Below are positions 44,982 to 56,000 of a stretch of 64,000 bases of DNA, one piece after another. This DNA comes from Spongiibacter pelagi. Lineage in GTDB: Bacteria > Pseudomonadota > Gammaproteobacteria > Pseudomonadales > Spongiibacteraceae. A program made the translations under genes and the position numbers. Where the stretch lies: positions 62,001 through 126,000 of the forward strand of contig NZ_JACXLD010000001.1 of assembly GCF_014705705.1 (NCBI RefSeq). The letters run 5' to 3'. Positions within the stretch are counted from its first letter, which is position 1; every line of letters starts with the position of its first letter. The notes under the pieces were generated by a model that was not told the origin of the DNA, did no database searches, and worked only from the letters and a program-made list of their open reading frames with translations.

Positions 44982-46427
44982 ATGAACAGCCACACTGACG
45001 CCAGCAAAACCACAATGGCAAAAATTCTGGAGCGCCAACGCCGCGCCCAAACTGTTGGCGGCGCCGTAAGCGCAGATATGCGCCAAGATCGTCTGCAACG
45101 CCTGATCGATCTGGTATTCGATAACCGCGATGCGCTGGTTGCCACTTTGTCAGAAGACTTCGGCCACCGCAGCAGCCATCAATCGCTGATGTCTGATATT
45201 TACGCCACCATCGAATGCCTCAAACACAGCAAAAAACACCTGCGCAGCTGGATGAAAGCGGAAAAACGCAAAGCCCCCGTACCGCTGAATGTGATGGGCG
45301 CCAAGGCGTGGATTGAATATCAACCCAAAGGCGTGGTGGGCATTATCGGCACCTGGAACTTCCCTATTAACACCGTACTTGGGCCACTGGCTGGGGTCTT
45401 TGCGGCGGGCAACCGGGCAATGATCAAATGCTCTGAAATCACGCCCAAAACTGCCGAATTGCTCGCTCGCCTGATTGCCAATAAATTTGCCGAAGAAGAG
45501 CTGACCGTGATTCTGGGCGGCCCCGAAGTGGGCGCCGAATTCTCTGCACTGCCCTTCGACCACATTATTTTTACCGGCGCCACCAGCATTGGCCGTCATA
45601 TTTTACGCGCTGCCTCAGAAAATCTGGTTCCCGTTACACTGGAGCTGGGCGGTAAATCTCCCGTTGTAATTAGCGACAATTACGATTTGAACAGCGCCGC
45701 CGAACGCATTATTAACGGCAAAATTTTGAATGTGGGCCAAGTGTGCCTATCGCCGGATTACATCTTTGTACCCGAAGGCAAACTGGAAGCACTGGTGGAG
45801 GCGATTATGGCCCACCTCAACACCCTGTTCAGCGATCTGGTTGATAATCCCGACTATTCGTCTGTGGTCAACGAGCGCCACTACCAGCGCCTGCTGTCCT
45901 ATTTGGAAGATGCCCGAAATAACAACGCCGACGTGCGTGAATTCAATCCAAACAACGAAGACTTCACCAAGCAGCAGGGCACCCACAAACTGCCCCTAAC
46001 GCTGATCATTAACCCTGCCGATGAACTTAAAGTCTCTCAAGACGAACTGTTTGGCCCGCTGCTGTGCATTCGCAGTTACAAGCGCATCACCGACTGCATT
46101 GAATACATCAATGCCCGTCCACGCCCGCTAGCGCTGTACTACTTTGGCAACGATCAAGCCGAACAACGTCATGTGCTGGATCACACCGTCTCCGGCGCAG
46201 TGACCATTAACGATGTTATTTTCCACGTTAGCTGTGAAGACCTGCCCTTTGGCGGCATCGGCCCCAGCGGCATGGGCAACTACCACGGCGTTGACGGTTT
46301 CCGCACCTTTAGCCACGCCAAAGCGATTTACAAGCAGAGTAAAATCAATCTGCAAAAACTTGGCGGCATGCTGCCACCCTATGGTGAAAAGTGCGATAAG
46401 ACCCTGAACACCATGATTAAAAAATAA
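44982..46427 (+). CDS. calB: Coniferyl aldehyde dehydrogenase
   Basis: NAD(P)-dependent aldehyde dehydrogenase acting on coniferyl aldehyde or related aryl and fatty aldehydes. The 481-residue protein has GTWNFPINTVLGPLAG (nucleotide), the catalytic Glu in LELGGKSPVV near 223, the catalytic Cys in GQVCLSPDYIF near 257 and the end pattern FSHAKAIYKQS. Length and PLNVMGAKAWIEYQPKGVVGIIGTWNFP place it in the CalB subgroup of class 3-like enzymes. GGAGAG precedes the ATG. Confidence 0.86.
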   Translation: MNSHTDASKTTMAKILERQRRAQTVGGAVSADMRQDRLQRLIDLVFDNRDALVATLSEDFGHRSSHQSLMSDIYATIECLKHSKKHLRSWMKAEKRKAPVPLNVMGAKAWIEYQPKGVVGIIGTWNFPINTVLGPLAGVFAAGNRAMIKCSEITPKTAELLARLIANKFAEEELTVILGGPEVGAEFSALPFDHIIFTGATSIGRHILRAASENLVPVTLELGGKSPVVISDNYDLNSAAERIINGKILNVGQVCLSPDYIFVPEGKLEALVEAIMAHLNTLFSDLVDNPDYSSVVNERHYQRLLSYLEDARNNNADVREFNPNNEDFTKQQGTHKLPLTLIINPADELKVSQDELFGPLLCIRSYKRITDCIEYINARPRPLALYYFGNDQAEQRHVLDHTVSGAVTINDVIFHVSCEDLPFGGIGPSGMGNYHGVDGFRTFSHAKAIYKQSKINLQKLGGMLPPYGEKCDKTLNTMIKK

Positions 46428-46516
46428 AACACGGCTTCATTTTTAGAGCGAAGTATATTCCGCGCTGACGTTATCGCTTATTCTTAGCCCATGTAAAAAA
46501 ACCTTGGGCATGTGTT

Positions 46517-46999
46517 TTGACAAAGCAAGCAACAGCCACCCCGCAGAGCAGTGCGGTGCTGGGATGGCGCGAGTGGCTTGAGCTTCCAGAACTGGGCATC
46601 AAGCAAATCAAAGCCAAGATTGATACTGGCGCCCGCAGCTCTTCGCTGCACGCCTACGACATCCAATGCGAAACCGTGGACGGCCAGAAGTGGGTGAACT
46701 TTAAAGTTCATCCACATCAGCACAATGACGGCGATCCGGTAAACTGCCGCGCACCGGTCAAAGATTACCGCCAAGTCACCGACTCCGGTGGTCATCGCAG
46801 TATGCGCTACGTGATTGAAACCACGATTTCGCTGGGTGGCGAATTGTTAACGGCTGAGATTACGCTGGCAGACCGCTCCGATATGCTGTTTCGAATGCTA
46901 TTGGGGCGCACCGCCATGAACGGCCGCTATCTGGTCAATCCCGCCAGCTCCTATTGTCTAGGCAAGCCCACGGCAACAATGACAACAAGCTCTACCTAA
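46517..46999 (+). CDS. Retropepsin-like protease, RimB/DUF785 type
   Basis: Small aspartic-type protease linked to RimK. The 160-residue protein, starting at TTG 46517, has [31 protein letters not shown], with the catalytic-like DTGA at 36-39, and a second part with [29 protein letters not shown]. Proteins of this kind were described in Pseudomonas as RimB, which trims the glutamate tail added to ribosomal protein S6. It is 24 bases before rimK. Confidence 0.82.
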   Translation: MTKQATATPQSSAVLGWREWLELPELGIKQIKAKIDTGARSSSLHAYDIQCETVDGQKWVNFKVHPHQHNDGDPVNCRAPVKDYRQVTDSGGHRSMRYVIETTISLGGELLTAEITLADRSDMLFRMLLGRTAMNGRYLVNPASSYCLGKPTATMTTSST

Positions 47000-47022
47000 C
47001 AATAAGTGCTTTGGAGACAAGC

Positions 47023-47928
47023 ATGAAAATCGCCATTCTGTCGCGCAACAGCCGCCTTTACTCCACCAAGCGACTGGTGGAAGCCTGCCAAAAACGCGGC
47101 CACGAAGTGCGCGTACTGGACACCCTTAAATGCTATATGGAGCTCAATACTTCTGAGCCCGCTGTTTGGTACAAAGGCGAAAAACTGGAAGGGTTTGACG
47201 CCGTGATTCCCCGCATTGGCGCCAGCATTACCATGTACGGCCTCGCCGTAATCCGTCAGTTTGAAATGATGGGCACCTACAGCCTGACCGAATCGGTGGC
47301 ACTGGGTCGCTCACGCGACAAACTCCGCGCCCTGCAATTACTGTCGCGCAAAAAGCTCGGCATGCCTATTACCAGCTTCGCCCACGATGTACACAACACC
47401 AAAGAGCTGATCAAACTGGTTGGCGGTGCGCCGCTGGTGGTAAAACTGCTGGAAGGCACACAAGGTCGCGGCGTAGTACTGGCCGAAACCGCCAAGGCGG
47501 CAGAATCGGTTATCGACGCCTTTCGTGAACTTAAAGCCGATTTTTTGGTGCAAGAATTTATCAAAGAAGCCGGCGGCTCAGATGTTCGCTGCCTGGTCAT
47601 TGGCAAGCGTGTCGTTGCCGCCATGCAGCGCAATGCCGCTAGCGGCGAATTCCGCTCTAATCTTCACCGGGGCGGCACTGCCGAACTCACTCGCCTCACT
47701 CCCGCCGAGCGCGCCACCGCCGTAAAAGCCGCACAAATTATGGGCTTAAACGTAGCCGGGGTGGATATTCTCCGCTCCTCTCGCGGGCCGCTGATTATGG
47801 AAGTGAATTCCTCGCCGGGCCTAGAAGGCATCGAAACCGCCAGCAAAAAAGATATTGCCGGTGAAATCGTGAAATTTATTGAAGAAAACGCCGCCCCCAA
47901 TCGCAATCGTACCCGCGGCAAGGGCTAA
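47023..47928 (+). CDS. rimK: Ribosomal protein S6 glutamate ligase RimK
   Basis: ATP-grasp enzyme that adds glutamates to the C-terminus of S6. The ATG at 47023 ([21 protein letters not shown]) follows TTGGAGAC. Of 301 residues, [12 protein letters not shown] is the ATP lid near 145, [21 protein letters not shown] near 180 and the metal-binding [14 protein letters not shown] near 265. An in-frame ATG 69 bases upstream, inside the previous gene, is unlikely. Confidence 0.94.
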   Translation: MKIAILSRNSRLYSTKRLVEACQKRGHEVRVLDTLKCYMELNTSEPAVWYKGEKLEGFDAVIPRIGASITMYGLAVIRQFEMMGTYSLTESVALGRSRDKLRALQLLSRKKLGMPITSFAHDVHNTKELIKLVGGAPLVVKLLEGTQGRGVVLAETAKAAESVIDAFRELKADFLVQEFIKEAGGSDVRCLVIGKRVVAAMQRNAASGEFRSNLHRGGTAELTRLTPAERATAVKAAQIMGLNVAGVDILRSSRGPLIMEVNSSPGLEGIETASKKDIAGEIVKFIEENAAPNRNRTRGKG

Positions 47929-47945
47929 GAGACTCGGAAAACAGC

Positions 47946-49043
47946 GTGACTGAAACACCCACTCCAAGCCGGCGACGCAAACCCAAACACAAACCGGTCA
48001 GCATCGCCGGACAAAATATTCTCCCCGCCAGCCGGACGCAAATAGAACTGCCGGTCGCCAAGCTCTACACCCATACCGAGCTGTCGATCACCATTAAAGC
48101 CGTTCGCGGCAAACAGGACGGCCCCACCCTGTTTGTTAGCGCCGCCATCCACGGCGATGAAATTAACGGCGTAGAAATTGTGCGCCGCCTGCTTGAGCAC
48201 CGCTCTTTGCGCTCGCTGCGCGGCACACTGGTCGCCATTCCCGTCGTCAACGTTCACGGCTTTTTGAATACCGAGCGATATCTGCCCGATGGCCGCGACT
48301 TAAATCGCTCATTCCCCGGCTCACCCAAAGGCTCGCTGGCCGGTCGCATTGCCCACAGTTTTCTCAACGATGTGGTGCGACACTGCGACTACGGCATTGA
48401 CCTGCATACCGGCGCGCGCCACCGCAGCAATCTGCCGCAAATACGCGCCGACTTGAAAGACCCAACCACCTTGGCTATGGCCGAATCTTTTGGCGCACCG
48501 GTGCTGCTGCACTCCCGCACCCGAGACGGCTCCCTGCGCGAAGTCGCCACCGATGAAAATATTCCGGTGCTGTTATACGAGGCAGGGGAAGCGTTGCGCT
48601 TTGACGAAGTGGCCATCCGCGCTGGCGTATCCGGCATTATTAATGTCATGCGCCATATTGGTATGCTACCCGCCTCGCGCCGTAAAAAACCCAACCGCAA
48701 ACCCATGCTCACCAACCAATCCTTCTGGGTGCGAGCCGGCGTCAGCGGCGTATTGCGCGCCCTTATTCCGCTGGGCAGTCTGGTGAATAAAGACGATGTC
48801 ATCGGTATTATCTCCGACCCCATGGATGACAAAAACACCGATACGCCAGTCATCGCCTCGGACTCCGGCATTGTTATCGGCCGTAGCTTTCTGCCGCTGG
48901 TCTACGAAGGTGACGCCTTATTCCATATCGCCAAATACCGTGGCGACACTGATGACGCCCAAAGCAATATCGACGAATTCCGGCAGGAATTTGAACCCGA
49001 CCCCGACAAGAGCCATAGCTACGACCCACCAATAGCGGGCTGA
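47946..49043 (+). CDS. Succinylglutamate desuccinylase/aspartoacylase-like carboxypeptidase
   Basis: Zinc-dependent M14-type amidohydrolase fold. Starts at GTG 47946. Of 365 residues, the zinc motif HGDEINGVE (HxxE) is near 75, DGRDLNRSFPG near 120 and IDLHTGARHRSN near 160 with the third ligand. The C-terminal part is a lipoyl-like barrel. It follows rimK by 17 bases in a three-gene operon with the RimB-like protease, so it may remove or recycle acyl or glutamyl groups in the same S6 modification pathway; this is inference. Confidence 0.85.
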   Translation: MTETPTPSRRRKPKHKPVSIAGQNILPASRTQIELPVAKLYTHTELSITIKAVRGKQDGPTLFVSAAIHGDEINGVEIVRRLLEHRSLRSLRGTLVAIPVVNVHGFLNTERYLPDGRDLNRSFPGSPKGSLAGRIAHSFLNDVVRHCDYGIDLHTGARHRSNLPQIRADLKDPTTLAMAESFGAPVLLHSRTRDGSLREVATDENIPVLLYEAGEALRFDEVAIRAGVSGIINVMRHIGMLPASRRKKPNRKPMLTNQSFWVRAGVSGVLRALIPLGSLVNKDDVIGIISDPMDDKNTDTPVIASDSGIVIGRSFLPLVYEGDALFHIAKYRGDTDDAQSNIDEFRQEFEPDPDKSHSYDPPIAG

Positions 49044-49053
49044 AAAGAAAAAA

Positions 49054-49073
49054 GCCCTTTAGGGGTAAAGGGC
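49054..49073. terminator. Hairpin behind the rimK operon
   Basis: GCCCTTT and AAAGGGC form a hairpin at 49054-49073 without a good T run on the plus strand (a T run exists on the minus strand). A second hairpin (TATACGG with CCGTATA) follows at 49082-49101. Together they probably end the rimK transcript. Confidence 0.5.
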
Positions 49074-49240
49074 AAGAGGGGTATACGGAGAGAGCCGTAT
49101 AGTTGAAAAGGGCAGAGACCTGGGTGGTCGTATGTCTTTCACAGTTCTTACTTTAATCCTTGGCCTTCCCTTTATAAAATCGATTGACTCAATTACATTA
49201 ATAGCCATTAGCTATTAATCCACCACGATTACAACGAATC

Positions 49241-50152
49241 ATGATGATCAAACTCCGCGACCTGCAATATCTCGACGCCGTGGTCGAGCACCAACATTTT
49301 GGCCGAGCAGCAGAAGCCTGCTTTGTCAGCCAGCCCACCCTGAGCGGGCAAATTATGAAGCTCGAAGAGCAGCTTGGGCTGACCTTATTCGAACGCCATC
49401 GCAAGAAAGTCATGCTGACACCCGCCGGCACTGCTCTGATTGATCAGGCCCGTAAAGTATTGCGCGCAGCACAGGAATTTGAAGAAACCGCTCGCGCCCT
49501 GCTCGACCCACTCAGCGGTGATTTTCATCTCGGTTTAATTCCCACGGTTGGCCCTTATTTACTGCCGCACATCATGGGCCCTCTCACGGAAAAACTGCCC
49601 AATATTAATTTCTATCTGCATGAAGGCCAGACCCATCAACTGATGCAAATGTTGGATGAAGGCAAACTCGATGCGGTGATTCTGTCGTGGATGGATACCT
49701 TTAATAATGTCGAGCGCTATTCCCTGTTCAATGAACCATTGCTACTTGCCCTACCCAACTCTCACCCACTGAGTAAAAAGCAATCACCAACCCTCAAGGA
49801 TCTGGATAAGCAGCTTATATTGACCCTTGAAGACGGCCATTGCCTGCGCGATGAAACCATGGATTATTGCTTTACCGCCGGTGCTGAAGAAGACCAACAT
49901 TTCCGCGCCACCAGCTTGGAAACCCTGCGCTATATGGTGGGTAACCAACGCGGCATCACCCTGATGCCAGAGTTGGCCATGCGCGAAAGCGATGCCCAAA
50001 GCGGGCTGAGCTATCGCCGCTTTGCCAAGCCCGAGCCCACCCGTGAAATTTGTCTACTGGTGCGCCCCAACTATTCTCGGCTGGAAAGTGTTCGTGCCAT
50101 GGTCGGCTGCATTCGAGAGGCCATTACCCCAAAGTTGGAAAGCGCCAAATAA
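49241..50152 (+). CDS. oxyR: Hydrogen peroxide sensor OxyR
   Basis: LysR-type regulator activated by a disulfide. The 303-residue protein has the helix-turn-helix (IKLRDLQYLDAVVEHQHFGRAAEACFVSQPTLSGQIMKLEEQLG) and the redox pair in LEDGHCLRDETMDYC, as C199 and C208 of E. coli OxyR. No catalase or peroxiredoxin gene is next to it. ATG at 49241 or 49244. Confidence 0.92.
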   Translation: MMIKLRDLQYLDAVVEHQHFGRAAEACFVSQPTLSGQIMKLEEQLGLTLFERHRKKVMLTPAGTALIDQARKVLRAAQEFEETARALLDPLSGDFHLGLIPTVGPYLLPHIMGPLTEKLPNINFYLHEGQTHQLMQMLDEGKLDAVILSWMDTFNNVERYSLFNEPLLLALPNSHPLSKKQSPTLKDLDKQLILTLEDGHCLRDETMDYCFTAGAEEDQHFRATSLETLRYMVGNQRGITLMPELAMRESDAQSGLSYRRFAKPEPTREICLLVRPNYSRLESVRAMVGCIREAITPKLESAK

Positions 50153-50253
50153 GACCTAAAGCGCCAAGCAAAGCCGCGTAAAACGCCTTGAGGATTCCCT
50201 CAGCGGCTTCATGTGGATAGAATTCGCACTTTGAATTTTGTCCGGAGTCTCAA

Positions 50254-50985
50254 ATGGGCCGCGCCTACCAAAACCGAAAAGTCGCCATGGCAAAAACTGC
50301 GGCGGCAAAAACCAAGGTCTACAGTAAATACGGCCGTGAAATCTATGTTGCTGCCAAAGCCGGCGGCGCCGACCCCGATGGCAACCTGACCCTGCGCAGC
50401 CTGCTTGATCGCGCCAAGAAAGATCAGGTGCCCAGCCACGTTATCGACAAAGCGCTGGAAAAAGCCCAAGGCGGCGCTGGTGAGGACTTTTCTCCAGCAC
50501 GTTATGAAGGCTTTGGCCCCGGCAATGTGATGGTCATTGTCGACTGCCTAACCGATAACCCCAACCGGACGTTTGGCGATGTGCGCCTGTGCTTCACCAA
50601 AACCAAATGTAAAATCGGCACCCCCGGCGTAGTCGGCCATATGTTTGACCACGTTGCCATTTTGTCTTTCCCCGGCGAAGACGAAGAAGCGGCACTGGAA
50701 GCACTGATGATGGCTGACGTCGATGTGTCTGACATCGAATGCGAAGACGGCAAAATCACCGTATTTGCCCCGCACACCGATTTCTTTAAAGCCAAGCAAG
50801 CGCTGCTGGATCAATTCGGTGCAATCGAATTTGATACCGAAGAAATTCAGTTTGTGCCGCAAACCACGGTAGAAATTGGCCCCGATGATATGGCCATGTT
50901 CGACAAATTTATGGATATGCTGAACGACCTAGACGACGTTCAGAACGTATTCCACAACGCCGAATTACCTGACGACGAAGAATAA
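50254..50985 (+). CDS. yeeN: YebC/PmpR family protein, YeeN-like
   Basis: DNA-binding or translation-linked YebC family. The 243-residue protein starts [44 protein letters not shown]. The R-A-Y-Q rather than H-S-K-W beginning places it with the YeeN paralogue. It has the usual [17 protein letters not shown] and [19 protein letters not shown] regions. Recent work on relatives suggests ribosome-associated roles. It converges on the PPTase gene, with 9 bases between stops. Confidence 0.9.
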   Translation: MGRAYQNRKVAMAKTAAAKTKVYSKYGREIYVAAKAGGADPDGNLTLRSLLDRAKKDQVPSHVIDKALEKAQGGAGEDFSPARYEGFGPGNVMVIVDCLTDNPNRTFGDVRLCFTKTKCKIGTPGVVGHMFDHVAILSFPGEDEEAALEALMMADVDVSDIECEDGKITVFAPHTDFFKAKQALLDQFGAIEFDTEEIQFVPQTTVEIGPDDMAMFDKFMDMLNDLDDVQNVFHNAELPDDEE

Positions 50986-50994
50986 AACAGCGAA

Positions 50995-51735
50995 CTACGC
51001 TGTCGGGGAGCACCAGCAAATTACGGCGCTCCCCCGATCCTGCCAGTGCACCACCATCTCCTCTGCACCAACATCCAAGCCCGGTTTAATCAGTTTTAAA
51101 CGCAATTGCTGCCGCGTAATATCAATTGACTGCAGCGTCAAATCAGAGAACTCCAGCCCAAGCCGTAACTTGGGGTACAGCGCTTTATAAAGACTTTCCT
51201 TAGCCGAAAAAGCCAATGTGAATGCTGTGCTTTTATCCGCAACACCGGAATCGACAATCAACCTTGATATCAACTTCTGCTCGGCTGGCGACAACACCAT
51301 ATTCCAAAGTGCGGCGACGGTGTTTTCATCGGCCTTATGTTCGATATCAATCCCGAATAATGCACTGGATGTCATGGCCGCCGCCACCGCCCAATCCCGG
51401 CTATGACTGATCGAGCCCACCACCAAACCACTCGCTAATTCCGGCCACTGGGGCAAGCCATCCGCCGCCATCGGCGGACACATGCTGCCCGCTCCTAAAT
51501 CGCTCAAAGCTCGTCGCGCGGCAAATCTGCCCGCTAAAAATTCCGCCCAACGCGACGGAACCGCCGTTCGCAGCGCTTCTGGAAAGTCACATTGATACAG
51601 ACAAAAATGATGAGGGCGAAAATCCGCTACAGAAAAACGACACAGCCATGCCGCCCCATCAAAACCCTGAAGTTTCAGCGCGTGGGATGCAATAAGGAAG
51701 TGATCCTCACGGGGGAATTCAAGAACCGAGGACAT
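50995..51735 (-). CDS. 4'-phosphopantetheinyl transferase, EntD/Sfp type
   Basis: Activates carrier domains by attaching the CoA arm, here most likely that of the adjacent NRPS. From MSSVLEFPRE it has 246 residues. The P2 motif FGIDIE is near 145 and the P3 motif FSAKESLYKALYP near 190, both with their acidic and Lys residues. ATG 51735 overlaps the glycosyltransferase stop (TGATG), so translation is coupled. Longer frames upstream are shadows of the previous gene. Confidence 0.9.
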   Translation of the reverse strand: MSSVLEFPREDHFLIASHALKLQGFDGAAWLCRFSVADFRPHHFCLYQCDFPEALRTAVPSRWAEFLAGRFAARRALSDLGAGSMCPPMAADGLPQWPELASGLVVGSISHSRDWAVAAAMTSSALFGIDIEHKADENTVAALWNMVLSPAEQKLISRLIVDSGVADKSTAFTLAFSAKESLYKALYPKLRLGLEFSDLTLQSIDITRQQLRLKLIKPGLDVGAEEMVVHWQDRGSAVICWCSPTA

Positions 51736-53051
51736 CAGCCAACACAGCGCTGCAGTTCGCCATCTATTACTCGAAGGCTTTCTTCTGCCGCAACAGCGTC
51801 GAGTAAACCCGCCTCGGTCATACATCGAATCGCTTCAGCAACGCCGTTTTCCCGGCGCATTTTTTCACCTAACTCGGCGGCCTTACCTTGCATGATTTCG
51901 CTATGGGCAAGATTGACCGCTGCCGCAAACTGCTCGGCGGTAAAGGTTTTGCGATCCAACGCCGTAGGTGCCGCCCCCGCCTGTAATAGCGTCCACGCCC
52001 AAAATGGCTGATCACCAAAGAAAGGAATAATTACCGAGGGAATACCCGCTCGCGCAGCCGCCGCCGTGGTGCCCGCCCCGCCGTGGTGTACCGCCAAGGC
52101 CACTTTCGGAAACAGCCAATCGTGAGGAGCAGCATCCAGCACATAGCAATTTTTATTGGCAGAAATCTCGAGGCCGCCCCAGCCCGAGGCGATAATTGCA
52201 CGGCGACCACTGGCTAAAATCCCCGCCAGAATTCGCTCACTAAAGGTGCTTTTATCTTCCGCCACCATACTGCCAAAACCGATATAGATCGGTTTTTCAC
52301 CGGCAGCTAAAAACGCCTCTAACGATTCCGGCGGCGTCCAACTTGCGGCTTGCTCTAAATAGAAATTACCTACCACTTTAATATTCTGTGGCCAGTGCGG
52401 CGAAGGTGCTAATAAACTCGGGCTGTACGCCAATAAGCGATAGCGATCCCGACTTTCTTGCCGGTAATACGGCCCATACCAGGGGTAGGGTTTTAATTTT
52501 AAATCACGACGCAGCTGGGCATAGGCGGCCCCCAACATTTGCCACGTCAGCACGCGGGCAAACTGATAAAGACCAAGATTAACGGCCCCCGGTAATTTCT
52601 TGCGCCCCGGTTTTAACACCATTGGCGGAATATCCGGGCAAGGAGTCACCGGCTGCAACTGGGTTTCTACGCACTTTGCTCCCACCAGCTCCGCCATTGT
52701 CGAGGCCAGTAATGCGACCATGCCGTTGCCGATAATCAGCTCAGCACCCGCGACCGCACTTTGCGCTTGAGTAGACCAGTCAGATGCCATATTGCGCAGG
52801 TGTTTACGCACCGTGGGCACCAGCGCGATTGGATTTAAGCCCTTTTGAATGGCCCGAGGATCACTGGCCATCACCTCTAAAAAATCAGCACTTAGCGGGG
52901 CATATTCCAAGTCATTTTCCTGAATCAGCGCGGCGCAGCTTGCACCACTGGCAATAACGACCCGATGGCCAAGTTGCTGTAACGCCACGCCCAAGGCCAC
53001 AAAGGGACGAACATCCCCCTGCGTGCCTATCGAGAAAATAACTATGCGCAT
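51735..53051 (-). CDS. GT1 family glycosyltransferase, sterol/flavonoid or IroB-like
   Basis: Transfers a sugar from an NDP-sugar to a hydroxyl acceptor. The 438-residue protein has the N-terminal GTQGDVRPFVALGVALQQLGH and the C-terminal donor-binding motif HHGGAGTTAAAARAGIPSVIIPFFGDQPFWA, without membrane helices. It overlaps the NRPS gene by 10 bases and the PPTase gene by one, so it is part of the same biosynthetic operon. It is a candidate for glycosylating the NRPS product; the sugar is not readable, but glucose is expected by analogy. Confidence 0.85.
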   Translation of the reverse strand: MRIVIFSIGTQGDVRPFVALGVALQQLGHRVVIASGASCAALIQENDLEYAPLSADFLEVMASDPRAIQKGLNPIALVPTVRKHLRNMASDWSTQAQSAVAGAELIIGNGMVALLASTMAELVGAKCVETQLQPVTPCPDIPPMVLKPGRKKLPGAVNLGLYQFARVLTWQMLGAAYAQLRRDLKLKPYPWYGPYYRQESRDRYRLLAYSPSLLAPSPHWPQNIKVVGNFYLEQAASWTPPESLEAFLAAGEKPIYIGFGSMVAEDKSTFSERILAGILASGRRAIIASGWGGLEISANKNCYVLDAAPHDWLFPKVALAVHHGGAGTTAAAARAGIPSVIIPFFGDQPFWAWTLLQAGAAPTALDRKTFTAEQFAAAVNLAHSEIMQGKAAELGEKMRRENGVAEAIRCMTEAGLLDAVAAEESLRVIDGELQRCVG

Positions 53052-56000
53052 GTAAGCACTTTTTCGACTTTCTCAAACCACAGCATTCGGTCAGCACGCT
53101 GCAAGGCCGCGTTCACCACCGGGCCAATTTGCGCCAGCGCGTCCGGCTCCAACATTTGCTGGTGCGCGCAGTCCACATCCACCAACTCTACCGCGCGGGC
53201 ATGACGACACCAGACCGCTGGACTGTGATGCAGCACATCCGCCATATCCACCTCGCTGCTAGCTGCCGCTCTGAAAAACAAAAGATCAGCGTCTACCACG
53301 CCCGGCACAAATCCACCCAGCAGACGCAGGTTATTTTCAATCACGCGGCTTACGGTATCGATGATCGATACACCGGCGGGCAATGCACTTTGCATCTCAT
53401 CAACAATGGGCAGATCGTGAATGCGATATTCGCGACAGAGATAATCAGACAGACCCGACATATCTTCCGGCAAGGCCTGAGCCTCACTGACATTCAGCCC
53501 TAAAAAGGCCAAGGTTGAGCGCACGGTCTGCGGCGACAACGCCGCCTCATTTTGCCAAGCCAGTTGATGCGGGTAGGCATCCATCATGCCGAGGAAAGCG
53601 ACTTTCTCTCCCAACTCCTCCAACTGACGCGCCAACTCATGGGCGACAACACCGCCCATAGACCAGCCCAATAATTGATAGGGCCCTTGGGGTTGCTGCT
53701 CGCGAATCTGGGCAAGATAATCCGCCGCCATTTCCTCAATACTGCCCGGTAATTCGGCATCGCCTTTTAAACCCGCCGCCTGCAAAGCGTAGAGTGGGCG
53801 ACCATCGGCAAGATGCCCGGCCAAACCCGCAAAGCCCCACGACAGACCCAATACCGGATGAATACAGAACAAGGGCGACTGGCCGGCATCGCCGCGACGC
53901 AATGCCAGCATATTGTCGAAGGGCTCAGCGCCCAGACTTTTCTCAAGATTGGCAGCCAATTCGGCAATGGTATTTGCTTCAAACAGGGCCAGTAGCGGCA
54001 CTTCTTGCTCAAGGGCATTGCGTAATTTGCTAACCAATAACGCCGCTTTAATTGAATCGCCACCCAGATCAAAAAAGCTTTCGTGTATCCCGATACGATC
54101 CCGCTCCAGCACGTCTTGCCAGAGTGAAACTAACAGCGTTTCCAGCTCCGTTGTTGGCGCAACATACGCTTGCTGACTACACCACTGCGGCAGCGGCAAG
54201 GCTTTACGGTCGAGCTTGCCATTTACATTGGTGGGAAATTCCGCCAGCGCCAATACCTTCACCGGCACCATATATTCCGGCAGTACCAACTTCAGCTCGC
54301 GGATAATGCGCTGCGCATCCGCTTCAGAAAAAATATTGTCCTGAGTGAATGAATCCGGCTTTACGTAAGCAACCAATTGCGTGGCGCCAGCAGGATCAGT
54401 GCAGGCAATCACCGCACTGGAACTCACGCCGTCTAGTTGATCAATCAAGGCCTCGATTTCGCCGACTTCAACCCGGAAGCCGCGAATCTTGATTTGAAAA
54501 TCATTGCGGCCAAGGTATTCCAGCGCGCCATCTTCGCGCCAACGCACCAAATCGCCAGTGCGATAAATGCGTCCCTCCGCAAAAGGGTTTGGCATAAAGC
54601 GCTCGGCGGTTAATTCCGGACGATGCAGATAACCCTGCGCCACGCCCTCGCCGCCGATATACAGCTCGCCTATTTCGCCACAGGGCACCGGAGACAAATG
54701 CGCGTCCAGTACATATAACTGGGTATTCCAAATGGGGCGGCCAATTGGCGGTGCTGCCATCTCCCTTTCATCAATGCACATCGCGGTAGACCACACCGTG
54801 GTTTCAGTGGGGCCATATAAATTGATCGGCGCGGGGCCCAAGTCACATAATTTTTTCGCCAGTGCTGGCGGCAAAGCCTCACCGCCCACCAAGGCCTGAA
54901 CACCCTGCAAGCCTTCATCACCTTCGGCCAACATCAACTGCCAGTGGCTCGGCGTAGCCTGCACAATATCCACCTGATGCTCGGCAATAAACGCGTTCAA
55001 ACTGCGAGGATCTTTCACCGTGGCACGATCGGCAATCACTGTTGCCGCGCCACAAATCAGCGGCAAATAAAGTTCAAGCGTGGCGATATCAAATGCCACC
55101 GTGGTCAGCGCTAAAAAGCGATTATCAGCCGAAGGCTGAAGCGTCTGTTGCATCGCCAGCATAAAATTGAGCAAATTGCGCTGACTAATTACCACGCCTT
55201 TTGGCCGCCCGGTTGAGCCGGAAGTGTAAATAACATACACCGGACTCTCCGCCCGAATCGGCGCAAAAATGATGTCACTCAGCGGGGCATCGCTGGCCAT
55301 TTCAGCTAGGGCAGCAAACTGATATACGCGAGTATTGTCGTCGACAGGAATAGCTAAACCAGCCTCGCCGCAAATCATCAGCGCGGGTCGGGCCTCTTCA
55401 CATATCGCCGCCAATCTCTGCACCGGCGCATCGGGATCAAGCGGCAAATACGCCGCGCCACTGCGCTGCACGGCTAACAAACTCACCAACATATCTACAT
55501 TTCGAGGCATGGCTACCGCCACCACATCCCCAGACCGGACACCCTGCTGATAAAGCACCGAGGCCAAGCGACAAGCTCGCTGATGCAACTCGCCATAGCT
55601 GAGATAGCATTGACCATCGCTGACTGCCAAGGCCTCTGGGGCACTCAGTGCCTGTTGTTCAAAAAGCTCAATAACTGAAGTTTCTGGCAGTGCCTGCTCG
55701 GTGTTATTCCAATCCTTAAGCAGGCGCTGGCGCTCACCATTATTGAGGATATCCAGCTCTGCCAATGTTGTTTGCGGACGCGCAATAAAGCTGTTGATCA
55801 GCCGCTCGAGTCGCTGCAAATGGGTATCGAGCTGAGCTTGGGTATACAAACCGGGGTTGGCATCCAAATCCACTCGCAAGGGTTGTTGAGCACCTCGGTC
55901 GTAGACAAAAACGGTGAGGTCTTCTACCGAACCATTGCTGAGATTGTGGCTGCGCGTGCCGGCCTCACCAAAACGTAAATCGTAATCGAAGGGCTCAATA

